DNA of 64,000 nucleotides from Haematobacter genomosp. 1. Its GTDB lineage: Bacteria > Pseudomonadota > Alphaproteobacteria > Rhodobacterales > Rhodobacteraceae. Positions 35,381-44,441 of this stretch are shown here, in pieces. Made by a program: the position numbers and the translations under genes. Below the pieces are notes generated by a model. That model saw nothing but the letters and a program-made list of their open reading frames with translations. It did no database searches and was not told the DNA's origin. Each line of letters begins with the position of its first letter. Position 1 is the first letter of the stretch. The DNA is taken from NCBI RefSeq assembly GCF_002196855.1, contig NZ_NIPW01000022.1, positions 1-64,000 of the forward strand, given 5' to 3'.

Positions 35381-36131
35381 TCGTTCCTCCTCTCGGCATT
35401 TGCCATAACCGATGATCCTGTTTCGCGCCCCCGGCCGTCAAGAGAAACGCCGTGGCCGTTGACGGGAACACCCTTGGGAAACGGGGCGCAGCGGTGCGGT
35501 GAAGCGGGCTGGCTCGAAGGGCCGGACGCCGTCTCCAGCCGCGAGGCATGGGTATCGCGCGGCAACATTTCCGCAACGCATCCTTATAGGCGGGAGGCTC
35601 CCGCCCGCATCGACCTGATCGACATCATTGTCCATGCGGCGGTGCTGGCCACGGTCTGTTGCGCGGTCCGACCACGCGGCCCGACCCTGCTTCGTGCGGC
35701 CGGTGTGACCCGCCCGATCCACGCCCGATCTACGTCGCAGGAGGGCAGGCCGCTTCCTTCGGCGGACATGTTGCCGCCTGACAGCGGATGGAGGAAAGCT
35801 CCCGACATCAACGCATTGGCCTGCAGCAAGGACGTGTTGTTCCGGTGATCGTCTGAACCGCGATGGCTATGTACGCGACCCGTGGCGTTCCATTGGGAGG
35901 GAGCGGCTGACCCTTGCCATTCCGGCCGATGCGCGGTTCCTGCGCCATCCCGAAGCCGCGATGCCCTTCCTCTTGCAACGGTGGGCGAAAGCCTGCTCGC
36001 CATGGCCATCGATCCGGTTCGTCATCATACCATGGGGAGGCATCTCCAACCGGAGCGCCGGTAGCTCAGGGCGGGCGTGTACCCTGCACCACAGGCCATG
36101 AGGCGCAGGCTGATGAAAGCGAACCGGGGCC
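35381..36131. other. Gene-free stretch between molbindin and the siderophore region
   Basis: About 750 bases with open frames in several registers but no recognisable product, good start or codon pattern. One plus-strand frame from about 35847 reads GYVRDPWRS...LTLAIPADARF and looks faintly like the start of a DUF934-type protein; it may be a decayed remnant. A tRNA-like A-box at 36054 has no matching arms. Confidence 0.4.
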
Positions 36132-36280
36132 CGGGCTGCTGAAAAGCCGGACATTGACCCGCCCTTGCGTCGGATGCCGGAAAACCGGTTCGGGCATGCG
36201 CCGAAACTGCGGCTTCCGGGGCGCGGTTCAGGATGTGGAAAAGCCTCCCGGGTGCCCTCGGAGTGCTTTTTTGCAGCCTG
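36132..36280 (+). repeat. Short TIR element, copy 3 (subtype II)
   Basis: Begins CGGGCTGCTGAAAA and ends TTTTTTGCAGCCTG (11 of 14 complementary). The interior shares an AACTGCGGCTTCCGGGGCGCG-like block and the closing GCTTTTT with the copy at 63575-63734. Confidence 0.72.
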
Positions 36281-36332
36281 TTGATGAGCGGAGCGCCGGG
36301 ACTGGAGGCTGCGGTGCAAACGGGGCTGGGGT

Positions 36333-36368
36333 GCAACCAAGGCGGCCGCTGCAACCAAGGAGACCGCT
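36333..36368 (+). repeat. 18-bp tandem duplication
   Basis: GCAACCAAGG(CG)G(C)CCGCT-type unit at 36333-36350 is repeated at 36351-36368 with two differences. Non-coding gap before the siderophore reductase gene. Confidence 0.8.
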
Positions 36369-36485
36369 GCAGGATGGCAACACTTTGGCTCTTGCTCGCG
36401 CCGTCAATCCGCCGTGGGCGCAGGGCACGAAGCGTAGCGGCGGAAGCGGCTAATCCCTCCCGCTTCCGGACCCGCTTTCCCGGGA

Positions 36486-37511
36486 TCAAGACGCTCCCGC
36501 CGCGCCCTTCCGCCAGTAGGCGGTGACGAAATGTGTCTCGCGCGGATGGTTCAGAACGGTGCGGAGATGGCTGCGGAGCGTGCGGAAGGCGGCGAATTCC
36601 AGCCCGGCCCAGACATAGGTTTCCGGCGGGACGGACAGTATTTTCAGCGCTGCCACCAAAGCTGCGCCGGGCGGGCCGTCGCGGAGAACCCAGTGCAGCT
36701 CCACCCCGCCGGGGTGACGGAGGGTCTGCCGCTCCGCCGCATCCGACACTTCGATGACGGCGTGGCCATGCATGTCCGGGGCGGCTTCCTCCAGCGCGCG
36801 GGCGATGGCGGGCAGCGCGGTCTCATCTCCCGCAAGCAGCACGTGGCCTTCCCGCGGGATGCCACCGCCGCCGGGGCCGACCAGCGCCAGCCGCTCCCCC
36901 ACCCGCGCCGCGGCGGCAAAGGCCGAACCGGGACCGGCGTCGTCATGCAGAACGAAGTCGATCTCCATCCACCCTGCCGCCGGGTCGATACGGCGGATGG
37001 TATATTTGCGCACGACCCCGTTGCCGAAGGTGAACCGCCCCTCGGCATCGAAATGGGGCCAGACGGGGGCTTCATCCGCCGGCGGCAGCAGCAGCTTGCA
37101 GTGCAGCGCCGACAGGTCGGCGAAGCGCAGCAGGTCCGGCCCGGACAGGCGGAGGCGGCGCATCGCGGGGGTGATGTCCTCGATCCCCACGATCTCCATC
37201 TGCCGGAAGTTGGGCGGCACCGTCGTCGCGGGGAGGCCCCAGTCCACCTTCGGGCCGCCGAACTCCGCCAGATGTTCGCCAAGGTCGAGCCGCATCTCAT
37301 GGGCGAGGGAGGCATCCGCCCCCCATGCCTCCATCCTGAGCACGTCCGCCGCCACGGTGACGGTGGCGCGGCGGAGGCCGAAGTCGATGCGCCAGACCCC
37401 TTCCGCCGTCTCCACCCGTGCGCCATGGCCGCCCAGATGCTCCGCGATCAGCCGGGCGAGGGCAGGGGCCTCCGGGGTGGTGACGCAGGCGGTGGTGGTC
37501 ATCTCAGGCAT
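36486..37511 (-). CDS. Siderophore-interacting protein (ferric-siderophore reductase) with DUF2218 domain
   Basis: Predicted 341 aa. Residues up to about 90 form a DUF2218 domain (LARLIAEHLGGHGARVETAE ... MRLDLGEHLAEF). The rest is a SIP-type FAD/NADPH reductase: VRKYTIRRIDPAAGWMEIDFVLHDDAGPGSAFA (flavin site) and VLLAGDETALPAIARALEE (pyridine nucleotide site), ending THFVTAYWRKG. It reduces ferric siderophore in the cytoplasm to free the iron. Last gene of the uptake operon, overlapping the ATPase stop. The start at 37511 is spaced 8 bases from GGAGAG. Confidence 0.9.
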   Translation of the reverse strand: MPEMTTTACVTTPEAPALARLIAEHLGGHGARVETAEGVWRIDFGLRRATVTVAADVLRMEAWGADASLAHEMRLDLGEHLAEFGGPKVDWGLPATTVPPNFRQMEIVGIEDITPAMRRLRLSGPDLLRFADLSALHCKLLLPPADEAPVWPHFDAEGRFTFGNGVVRKYTIRRIDPAAGWMEIDFVLHDDAGPGSAFAAAARVGERLALVGPGGGGIPREGHVLLAGDETALPAIARALEEAAPDMHGHAVIEVSDAAERQTLRHPGGVELHWVLRDGPPGAALVAALKILSVPPETYVWAGLEFAAFRTLRSHLRTVLNHPRETHFVTAYWRKGAAGAS

Positions 37512-38274
37512 GGTCATGCTCTCCAATCAGTCGCCGGATGTGCAGGGCGCCCCGGTCCAGTTCCGCCTCCACGCCCCAGACGCGGGCGAAGATGTCGGGG
37601 GTCAGGACGGTCTCCGTCGCGCCCTCGGCGGCCAGTCGTCCGCTTTCCAGCACCGCCACACGCTCCGCCCATGCGGCGGCAAGCGGGATGTCATGCAGCA
37701 CGACGACGATCCGCCGCCCGTCCCGCGCGATCTCGGCCAGAAGCTGCATGACGCGGTGCTGATGGGCGATGTCGAGCATGCTCGTCGGCTCGTCCAGCAG
37801 GAGGAGCGGCGCGTCTCCGGCCAGCGCGGGGGCAAGGCCCGCCATTTGTCGCTGCCCGCCCGAGAGCCTGTCCAGCCGGTCGAGCGCCAGCCCCCCCGCC
37901 CCCAACCGGTCGAGCGCGGTGAGCGCCGCTTCCGCCGCGCGGTCACGCGACAGGCCCGGACGGGCCGCGCGGATCGCAGCGACGGAGGCTTCCAGCACGG
38001 TCAGCCCCACGCCGGAGGGCAGCATCTGCGGCACGAAAGCCACTTTGCGCGCCCGGTCGCGCGGCGAAAGGGCCAGCAGGTCCACGCCGTCGAGCCGGAC
38101 CTCTCCCCGCGCGGGCAGAAGCCCGGCGATGGCGCGGAGCGCGGTGGATTTCCCCGCCCCGTTCGGCCCCAGCAATGCGGTGATGCCGCCGCCCGCCGTC
38201 TCGGAGAGGGACAGATCGTGCAGCACCGGACGACCGGGATAGCCTGACGTCAGATGGCGGACGGCAAAGCTCAT
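37504..38274 (-). CDS. Siderophore ABC transporter ATPase
   Basis: Predicted 256 aa, FecE/FhuC class. Walker [10 protein letters not shown] near 38, PQML-type Q-loop, signature LSGGQRQMAGLAPAL near 140, Walker B LLLLDEPTSMLD and switch His in VVLHDIPLAA. The ATG overlaps the permease stop by 4 bases. Energises uptake through the adjacent FecCD-type permease. Confidence 0.9.
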   Translation of the reverse strand: MSFAVRHLTSGYPGRPVLHDLSLSETAGGGITALLGPNGAGKSTALRAIAGLLPARGEVRLDGVDLLALSPRDRARKVAFVPQMLPSGVGLTVLEASVAAIRAARPGLSRDRAAEAALTALDRLGAGGLALDRLDRLSGGQRQMAGLAPALAGDAPLLLLDEPTSMLDIAHQHRVMQLLAEIARDGRRIVVVLHDIPLAAAWAERVAVLESGRLAAEGATETVLTPDIFARVWGVEAELDRGALHIRRLIGEHDHA

Positions 38275-39314
38275 CGCGCCACCCGCGCGATCAGGACGAA
38301 GAACACCGGCAGCCCGATCAGCGAGGTGACGATCCCCACCGGCAACAGCACGCCGGGGATCAGCGTCTTGGCTGCGGCGGAGGCGAGAGAGACGAGCAGC
38401 GCCCCGATCAGCAGGCTCGCGGGCAGGAAATGGCGGTGATCCTCGCCCACCGTCAGCCGCGCGAGATGCGGGGCGACGAGACCCACGAAGCCGATGGTGC
38501 CCGCCGTGGCCACCGCCGCCGCCGCCAGAAGACTGATGCGGAGGAGCGCCATGAACCGCAGCCGCCCGGGATCGACACCGAGGCTCGCCGCCCGCTCCGC
38601 CCCGAGGCGCAGCACGGTGAGCCGGGAGGACGCGGCAAGGGAGAACGGCACGGCGATGGCCAGCGCCCCCGCCATCAGCGCCACCCGGCGGCCATCGGCC
38701 TGCGCCAGATCGCCCATGCCCCAGAGCGCGAACTGCTTCAGCGCCTCTGCCGGGGCCACGAACTGCACCAGCGCCAGAAGCGCGTTGAAGGTGAAGACCA
38801 GCGCGATGCCGAACAGCACCAGCAGCGCCGCATTTCCCTCTCTCCCCCGCACCAGCAGTTGCAGCAGTGCGATGGACAGGGCGGCGGCGACGAAGGCATT
38901 GCCCGCGACGGCAAGGTCGGGCGGGAGCCCCGGCAGGGCCAGCCCGAACACGATCGCCAGCGCCGCGCCGAAGCCGGCCGCGGCCGATACGCCCAGCGTG
39001 AAGGGGCTGGCGAGCGGATTGTCCAGCACCGTCTGCATCTCCGCCCCCGCCAGCGCGAGTCCCGCGCCCACCAAGAGCGCCAGCACGGCGACGGGCAGGC
39101 GAAGCTTCCACACGATGGTCATGGTCGCGGGGGAGAGCGTGGTATCCCCGCTGAGCGCACGCCAGAGGTCACTGATGCTCAACCCCGCAGGGCCGGTGCA
39201 GAGGTCCAGCACGAAGGCCCCCGCCACCGCCACTGCCAGCACGGCCAGAAACCCGGTGCGCCGCCGTTCTGCCGCGCGGTGGCGGGAAAGCCGGATATCT
39301 GTCGTCGCCGTCAT
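38271..39314 (-). CDS. FecCD-family siderophore permease
   Basis: Predicted 347 aa with nine to ten hydrophobic helices. Family marks are KLRLPVAVLALLVGAGLALAGAEMQ near 85-108, NPLASPFTLGVSAAAG and GTIGFVGLVAPHLARLTVGEDHR near 275-297. A single permease of this length acts as a homodimer. The ATG at 39314 lies just after the binding protein gene; the longer frame upstream overlaps it and is not used. Confidence 0.9.
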   Translation of the reverse strand: MTATTDIRLSRHRAAERRRTGFLAVLAVAVAGAFVLDLCTGPAGLSISDLWRALSGDTTLSPATMTIVWKLRLPVAVLALLVGAGLALAGAEMQTVLDNPLASPFTLGVSAAAGFGAALAIVFGLALPGLPPDLAVAGNAFVAAALSIALLQLLVRGREGNAALLVLFGIALVFTFNALLALVQFVAPAEALKQFALWGMGDLAQADGRRVALMAGALAIAVPFSLAASSRLTVLRLGAERAASLGVDPGRLRFMALLRISLLAAAAVATAGTIGFVGLVAPHLARLTVGEDHRHFLPASLLIGALLVSLASAAAKTLIPGVLLPVGIVTSLIGLPVFFVLIARVAR

Positions 39315-39333
39315 GGGTCTGCCCGTTCCGTTC

Positions 39334-40434
39334 TCACTCCGCCGCGTCGATCCACAGCGCCCCGGTGAGCGGGGCGGCAAGGAAGCGCGCGTTGATCTCG
39401 GCCAGAGTGGCGGCGGGGTCAAGGTCGGGGAACAACTCGGGGTGAATCCAGCGGGCCAGCGCCTCGATGGCGACCATGTTGATGGCGGAGATGGTCAGCC
39501 CGTGCCAGATGCCGTGCAGCCGCTGCGTGGCAAAGGCGGGCGTCTCCGCGATCCCGGTGCGGGAGGCGGCGGCGCGCAGCCCCTGCCGCGCCGTCTCCGC
39601 ATCCGCGCCCGGCCCGACGACCAGCCCCCCCGTCGCCGCCAGGTAGCTGCCGCCCGTGGCGATATAGACCTGCGGCGCGCGGGCGATGACATATTCCGCC
39701 GACAGAGGCCCCGCCATGCCGGGGATGACCTCGGCCCCGATGTTCTCACCCCCCGCGAAATCGACGAAATCCCCGATGCCCTCGCCCTTGCCGGGGGACA
39801 GGCAGCAGCTTCCGCGCCCGGCATGGGCTTCCAGCAGCACGGGGGGGCGGTTGCTTTCGGGCAGGTCCGCCAGCCGCGCGCTGATCCGGGCGATCCGCGC
39901 GTCGGCAAAGGCGGCATAGGCGCGCGCCTGCTCCTCCCGCCCGATGAGCTGACCCAGCCGGAGGAGGCCGGCATGCGGCTCCTCCGCCCGGATGGTGGGG
40001 GTGAGCGCCAGCACGGCTACGGAAATGCCCGCGGACTCCAGCACCCGGATCGTCGTGGGAGAGCGGTTGTAGAACGGGTCCAGCACCACCAGATCGGGGG
40101 AAAGCGCGATCAGCCCCTCCACCGAACCGCCCGCCGCCGGATCGCCGATATCCGGCACCGCCGCGAGGGCAGGGAGCGCCGCCTCCATCTCCGCCCGCGC
40201 GCCCGCATCGAGCCGCGCCGCGTTCCAGCCCGCCAGACGTGCGGCCGGATCGGGGTCGATCAGCGCGAGCGCGATGAACCCCATCCCGTCGGTCAGCACG
40301 ATCCTTTGTGCCGGGTGGGCCAGCGTCACCTGCCGTCCGGCGTCGTCCGTGATGGCCACCTCCGCGCCGCCGGGCAACGGCATCAGGGCCATCAGGCAGA
40401 CCGCCGCCCATATCCCGGCACGGGCGGTTGTCAT
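39334..40434 (-). CDS. Siderophore ABC transporter binding protein
   Basis: Predicted 366 aa. A signal peptide (about 1-24, [15 protein letters not shown]) is followed by a FepB/BtuF-type fold: [27 protein letters not shown], the long central helix ([26 protein letters not shown]) and a C-terminal lobe with [11 protein letters not shown]. It delivers the iron chelate to the permease. The ATG at 40434 follows AGGA and starts the signal directly. The frame stays open upstream through a 210-bp tandem repeat, but translation from there would bury the signal peptide. Confidence 0.87.
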   Translation of the reverse strand: MTTARAGIWAAVCLMALMPLPGGAEVAITDDAGRQVTLAHPAQRIVLTDGMGFIALALIDPDPAARLAGWNAARLDAGARAEMEAALPALAAVPDIGDPAAGGSVEGLIALSPDLVVLDPFYNRSPTTIRVLESAGISVAVLALTPTIRAEEPHAGLLRLGQLIGREEQARAYAAFADARIARISARLADLPESNRPPVLLEAHAGRGSCCLSPGKGEGIGDFVDFAGGENIGAEVIPGMAGPLSAEYVIARAPQVYIATGGSYLAATGGLVVGPGADAETARQGLRAAASRTGIAETPAFATQRLHGIWHGLTISAINMVAIEALARWIHPELFPDLDPAATLAEINARFLAAPLTGALWIDAAE

Positions 40435-40485
40435 GGCCGTCGTTCCTGCCGCCATCCCCCGCGCCACCCATGACCGGCGTCCCGC

Positions 40486-40695
40486 CTGCTGGGGATGAGC
40501 CTGCTGGGGATGAGCCTGCTGGGGATGTGCCTGCTGGGGATGTGCCTGCTGGGGATGTGCCTGCTGGGGATGTGCCTGCTGGGGATGTGCCTGCTGGGGA
40601 TGTGCCTGCTGGGGATGTGCCTGCTGGGGATGTGCCTGCTGGGGATGTGCCTGCTGGGGATGTGCCTGCTGGGGATGTGCCTGCTGGGGATGTGC
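40486..40695. repeat. Fourteen tandem 15-bp repeats
   Basis: Unit CTGCTGGGGATGTGC; the first two units read ...GATGAGC, the other twelve are identical. The array lies in the 344-base gap between the TonB receptor stop and the binding protein start. Being a multiple of three it keeps all frames open, which creates long artificial frames on both strands. No spacers, so it is not a CRISPR. Confidence 0.97.
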
Positions 40696-40732
40696 CTGCT
40701 GGCCCGCCCCGCGTGCGGGGGCGGGCCAGCAG
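40696..40732 (-). terminator. Large hairpin downstream of the TonB receptor gene
   Basis: Perfect 15-bp arms, CTGCTGGCCCGCCCC and GGGGCGGGCCAGCAG, around a 7-nt loop. No T tract follows, so if it acts on transcription it may slow or partly stop polymerase, or protect the receptor mRNA end. Its left arm begins with the same CTGCTGG as the adjoining tandem repeat. Confidence 0.6.
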
Positions 40733-40778
40733 GTCGCAGGGCTGCCCGCTTCCGGCTGCGCGGGGCGGGCCAGCCGCT

Positions 40779-43331
40779 TCACCATGAGTAGGCGAGGGTG
40801 AGCAGCACGCGCCGCTCCGCCCCGAAGGAGCAGGTGCCGTAGCCGTTGCAGGCGGCGACATAGTCCTTGTCGAACAGGTTCGTCACGTTCAGGTTCGCGC
40901 GGAGCCCCGCCAGCGACGGATCCTGCGCGCCGAAGTCGTAACCGATGGCGAGATCGACCAGCGTGAAGCTGTCCACCTTGGCGGCCCGGCCCTCGTACGG
41001 CCCTTCCGTCGCGCCCCAGACATTGTTGCCGGTGGCATAGGTGGAGCCGACGTAGCGCACGCCGCCGCCCACCGACAGCCCCGGAACGGGGGAGGAGGAG
41101 GGCAGGCGGTAGTTGAGCCAGAGCGAGGCGATCTGATCGGGAACGCCGGTCAGATGCTTGTCCACCGAGCGGTCGCCGTTCAGGATGTCCGGGTTGATCG
41201 CCGCGTCGGAGGATTCAGTCAGCCGCACCTTCTGATAGGTATAGCTGCCGATCAGGTCCAGCCCCTGCGCCAGCGACGCACGGGCTTCAAGCTCGACACC
41301 CTTGGCCTCGGACTTGTTGTCCTGCGTGTAGCAGGTGGAGAAGGCCCCCACATTCGCCGCGCATTCCGCCACGTTGACCGAATCCGCCACCGGCTGGCCG
41401 TCCTTGCTGCCGGAGAACAGCGTGATGCCGAAGGACCGGTCGCCCGAGGGAGCGAGATAGCGCAGACCCCCCTCCAGCATCTTGCCGGTGGACGGGTGCA
41501 GCACGTCGCCCGAGGCGGTCACGCCCAGCTCCGGCTCGAACGAGGTCGAGTAGTTCACGAAGGGCGCGAAGCCGTTGTCCATCAGATAGACGGTGCCGAG
41601 CTGCCAGGACACCTTTGAATCCTTGGCGGAAGAGGAGGTCACCGCCCCGTTCAGCCCGTTCGTCACGCTGGAGCCGGAGCGGATGTCGTCATGACGTAGC
41701 CCCGCCATGAAGCGCCACTGCCCGAAGGACGCCTGCTCCTGAAGGTAGAAGCCCGTCTGTTCGAACGGCTGGCGGAAGGCGCGGAAGGGCGTCACCCGGT
41801 CGATGTCCAGCCCGTAGACCGGGTCGAAGATGTTGATCGACGGATAGTTGGCCCTGTCCCAGCCGTCGCGGAACCCGCCCGAGAGCTTCTGGTAATCCAC
41901 CCCCGCCAGCAGCGTGTGATCGACGGAGCCGGTGGAGAATTTCGCCTGCGCATAGGTGTCGAAGGCGGTGGAGTAGGACTGATGGTCGGCCAGATAGATC
42001 AGCCGGTTCATCGTCACCTCGTCCGACATCCACGCGAAGTCGAGCGCCTTGGTGGTGCTGTCAAGCTCCCCGTAGCGGAAGCGGCTGTGAACGCTCCAGA
42101 CCGGGTTGAACTGATGGTCGAACTGGAAGCCGATGGATTTCTGCGTCCGGCTGTATTCCTGCCAGTTCGGATCGCCCTGCCAGAAGGTGGGAGACACGGT
42201 GCCATAGCCGGGGATCGGCAGAACGGAGCCGAGCGGCGGCACGAACTGCCCGTCCGGCGCCTTCGGGTCGTGCTGATACATCGCCTGCAGGGTGAACCGC
42301 GTGTCATCCGTCGGCGCCCAGGTGAGCGAGGGGGCCACCAGCACGCGTTCATCATGCTGGTAGTCGATCCCCGTCTTGCCCGCACGGCCGAGCGCGATGA
42401 AACGATAGGCGAAATCCTCGTTGAGCGGGCCGGTCAGGTCGATGCCCGCCTCCTTCCGCCCGTGGCTGCCGAAGGCCAGGTAGGCGTCCCGCGCGCGGGT
42501 GAATTCCGGCTGCTTGGAGACGAGGTTCACGATGCCGCCGGGGGAGCCGGAGCCGAAGAGCGTCGAGGCGGGGCCCTTCACCACTTCCACGCGCTCCAGC
42601 ATCCATGGGTCGAACTGCACCCCCGTCCGGTCGGGGAAGCGCCAGCGCAGCCCGTCCAGCGTGCTGGCATAGCTCGCATCGGCGGAGAACCCGCCCGAGC
42701 CGCGCACGAAATAGCTGTCGAACCGGTCCGATTGCGCCCCGGCGGTGCCGGTGACGATGCCCGGCGTATAGCGCAGCGCCTGGCTGACCGTGGTCGCGCC
42801 CTGTTCCTCCATCTGTTCCCGCCCGATGACGTTCACGGTCTGCGGCGTCTCGATCAGCGGGGTATCGGTGCGGGTGGCCGAGGTGGAGACGCGGGGCACG
42901 ATACCGGCGGGGCCGGTGCCGCTGTTCTGCGCCGTCAGCATGACGGGGGAGAGGACGGTGCCCGATGCCGCGCCGGTTGCGGCGGCGGGGGCCAGGAGGG
43001 CCGCGCTGCTTGCCCCCGTACGCTGGAGCGCGATGCCCGTGCCCTCCAGCATCTGCCGCAGCGCCGCTTCGGGCGCGAGGCTGCCGGAGACGGCGCGCGT
43101 CGTCACACCCGCGAGCGCCGGGGGATAGGCCACCTGCCAGCCTGTCGCCCGGCCGAAGGCGCTCATTGCGCTGGAAAGCGGTTGCGCCGGGATGGCGATG
43201 CTCTGGGCCTGCGCAGCCACGGGCAGCGCTGCCGCCACTCCCAACACCGGCCCCGCCAGCGCCACGCTCAGGAGCAGCCGCGCGATCCCCCGGCTCCGCG
43301 CCGTTCGCCGTTCCGTATTCTGCCCGTTCAT
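40779..43331 (-). CDS. TonB-dependent siderophore receptor with signalling (STN) domain
   Basis: Predicted 850 aa. A signal peptide covers about residues 1-42 (cleavage near AQAQS). The STN domain follows (IPAQPLSSAMSAFGRATGWQ ... AALRQMLEGTGIAL, about 45-115), then the plug (TPLIETPQTVNVIGREQMEEQ, VFKGPAS-type segment near the VEVVKGPASTLFGSG stretch) and the beta-barrel ending RRVLLTLAYSW. The STN domain marks a transducer that signals ligand binding to an inner-membrane FecR, which is encoded next door. No Fur box was found upstream. The ATG at 43331 follows GAGGGACAG. Confidence 0.92.
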   Translation of the reverse strand: MNGQNTERRTARSRGIARLLLSVALAGPVLGVAAALPVAAQAQSIAIPAQPLSSAMSAFGRATGWQVAYPPALAGVTTRAVSGSLAPEAALRQMLEGTGIALQRTGASSAALLAPAAATGAASGTVLSPVMLTAQNSGTGPAGIVPRVSTSATRTDTPLIETPQTVNVIGREQMEEQGATTVSQALRYTPGIVTGTAGAQSDRFDSYFVRGSGGFSADASYASTLDGLRWRFPDRTGVQFDPWMLERVEVVKGPASTLFGSGSPGGIVNLVSKQPEFTRARDAYLAFGSHGRKEAGIDLTGPLNEDFAYRFIALGRAGKTGIDYQHDERVLVAPSLTWAPTDDTRFTLQAMYQHDPKAPDGQFVPPLGSVLPIPGYGTVSPTFWQGDPNWQEYSRTQKSIGFQFDHQFNPVWSVHSRFRYGELDSTTKALDFAWMSDEVTMNRLIYLADHQSYSTAFDTYAQAKFSTGSVDHTLLAGVDYQKLSGGFRDGWDRANYPSINIFDPVYGLDIDRVTPFRAFRQPFEQTGFYLQEQASFGQWRFMAGLRHDDIRSGSSVTNGLNGAVTSSSAKDSKVSWQLGTVYLMDNGFAPFVNYSTSFEPELGVTASGDVLHPSTGKMLEGGLRYLAPSGDRSFGITLFSGSKDGQPVADSVNVAECAANVGAFSTCYTQDNKSEAKGVELEARASLAQGLDLIGSYTYQKVRLTESSDAAINPDILNGDRSVDKHLTGVPDQIASLWLNYRLPSSSPVPGLSVGGGVRYVGSTYATGNNVWGATEGPYEGRAAKVDSFTLVDLAIGYDFGAQDPSLAGLRANLNVTNLFDKDYVAACNGYGTCSFGAERRVLLTLAYSW

Positions 43332-43412
43332 CTGTCCCTCGTTGTTCTGTCGGGCGCATATGTCGCCCCTTCGGAAACAATGACGTTCAGGCCCTGTCCG
43401 CGTCACAAATTT

Positions 43413-43430
43413 TTCCCGAGTTTTTTACTT
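43413..43430 (-). promoter_or_regulatory. Conserved block upstream of the TonB receptor gene
   Basis: Minus-strand AAGTAAAAAACTCGGGAA, 16 of 18 identical to a block upstream of the sigma gene (44989-45006). It lies about 82 bases before the receptor start. Candidate part of an ECF-sigma-dependent promoter. Confidence 0.55.
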
Positions 43431-43490
43431 TTTCTTTGTTGCTCCACCGCGCGCCGACCGCCCGGTTCACGCATCGGTCCGGTTCGAGCC

Positions 43491-44441
43491 TCAGTACAGC
43501 ACCACCGCCCCGCCCGGCAGGTGACGGACGGTGAGGCCCGAAAGCCCAGCCAGCGCCGCCAGCGCGGCATCGGGATCGCGTAGTGAGAAACTGCCCGACA
43601 CGTTCCGCACCCCTCCCCGCAACAGCATCACAGGCGCCGCCCGGTAGCGCCCGATCTCTGCCACCGCCTGGGCGAGCGGCGCGTCGCTGATCTCCATCCG
43701 CCCGCCGAGCCATGCCAGCGCGCTGTCCGTATCGGCCCGTGTGACCGGCGACAGCCCTCCTTCGGCGAGCGCGGTCACGGCCTCGCCCGGCTCCAGCGTC
43801 GCCTCGTCCGGGCCGTCGATCTCGTGCACGGCCACGTGGCCCTCGCGGAGCACGACCCGGTCCCCCACCTCATCAAGCCGGACGGTGAACTCCGTGCCGG
43901 TCACGCGCACTTCGCCCCGCCTGCCGGTGACGACGAAGGGGTGGAGCGCATCATGGGCCACGTCGAAGAATGCCTCGCCCGCCAGCAGCCGCACATGCCG
44001 GACGCCGCCCGTCATCTCCACCGCGATGGCGGAGCCGGTGTTCAGCGTGACCTGTGTTCCGTCGGCCAGTGCGATGCGCTCCTGCTCTCCCGCGCGGGTC
44101 GCGTAGTCGGCCTGCCAGGTAATGAGCAGCCGCGGAGCCTGCCAGATCAGGCAGGCGACCAGCAGCACTGCCGCCATCCGGCCTGCAATCGCCAGCCGCT
44201 GGCGCGCCTTGCCGGGCCGGTGAACCGGTGGGCGCAGAGGAGGGCGCAGACCGGCGGAAGCGGCACGAAGGGCAGGCGCCTGCCATGTGGCGACAAGGTC
44301 GTCGTAAGCGGCGCGATGGCGCGCATCCGCCGCGAGCCAGCGCTCGAACGCCGTCCGGTCCGCAGCAGCCCGGTTGTCACCCAGCCGCAGGAACCAGTCC
44401 AGAGCCTGTTCCTCCACCTCGGCGCTTGTCGGTCGGGGCAT
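43491..44441 (-). CDS. fecR: FecR-type anti-sigma / sigma regulator
   Basis: Predicted 316 aa. An N-terminal cytoplasmic DUF4880-like domain (EEQALDWFLRLGDNRAAADRTAFERWLAADARHRAAY) binds the sigma factor. One membrane helix follows at about 85-105 (AGRMAAVLLVACLIW), then the periplasmic FecR domain (RIALADGTQVTLNTGSAI, GEAFFDVAHD, FVVTGRRGEVRVTGTEF) and a C-terminal STN-like end. It relays the receptor signal to the ECF sigma. Its start overlaps the sigma stop by 4 bases. Confidence 0.92.
   Translation of the reverse strand: MPRPTSAEVEEQALDWFLRLGDNRAAADRTAFERWLAADARHRAAYDDLVATWQAPALRAASAGLRPPLRPPVHRPGKARQRLAIAGRMAAVLLVACLIWQAPRLLITWQADYATRAGEQERIALADGTQVTLNTGSAIAVEMTGGVRHVRLLAGEAFFDVAHDALHPFVVTGRRGEVRVTGTEFTVRLDEVGDRVVLREGHVAVHEIDGPDEATLEPGEAVTALAEGGLSPVTRADTDSALAWLGGRMEISDAPLAQAVAEIGRYRAAPVMLLRGGVRNVSGSFSLRDPDAALAALAGLSGLTVRHLPGGAVVLY

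Noticed and set aside
32526-35408. 960-residue plus-strand open frame
   Set aside because: Runs antisense through three clear dehydrogenase-region genes; composition-driven artefact.
35847-36100. Small gene related to DUF934 proteins
   Set aside because: Only a short stretch resembles the family, with no start codon context, and the frame decays; kept only as a possible remnant.
36054-36110. tRNA-like sequence (GCGCCGGTAGCTCAG)
   Set aside because: Only the acceptor-side start and A-box resemble a tRNA; no anticodon stem, T-arm or GTTCRA box follows.
40486-40695. CRISPR-like array
   Set aside because: Units are only 15 bp and directly joined, without spacers, and there are no cas genes; it is a simple tandem repeat.
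40434-40785. Binding protein with an N-terminal (Gln-Gln-Ala-His-Pro)n extension encoded by the tandem repeat
   Set aside because: The frame is open only because the unit is a multiple of three; a normal signal peptide with its own ribosome-binding sequence starts at 40434.
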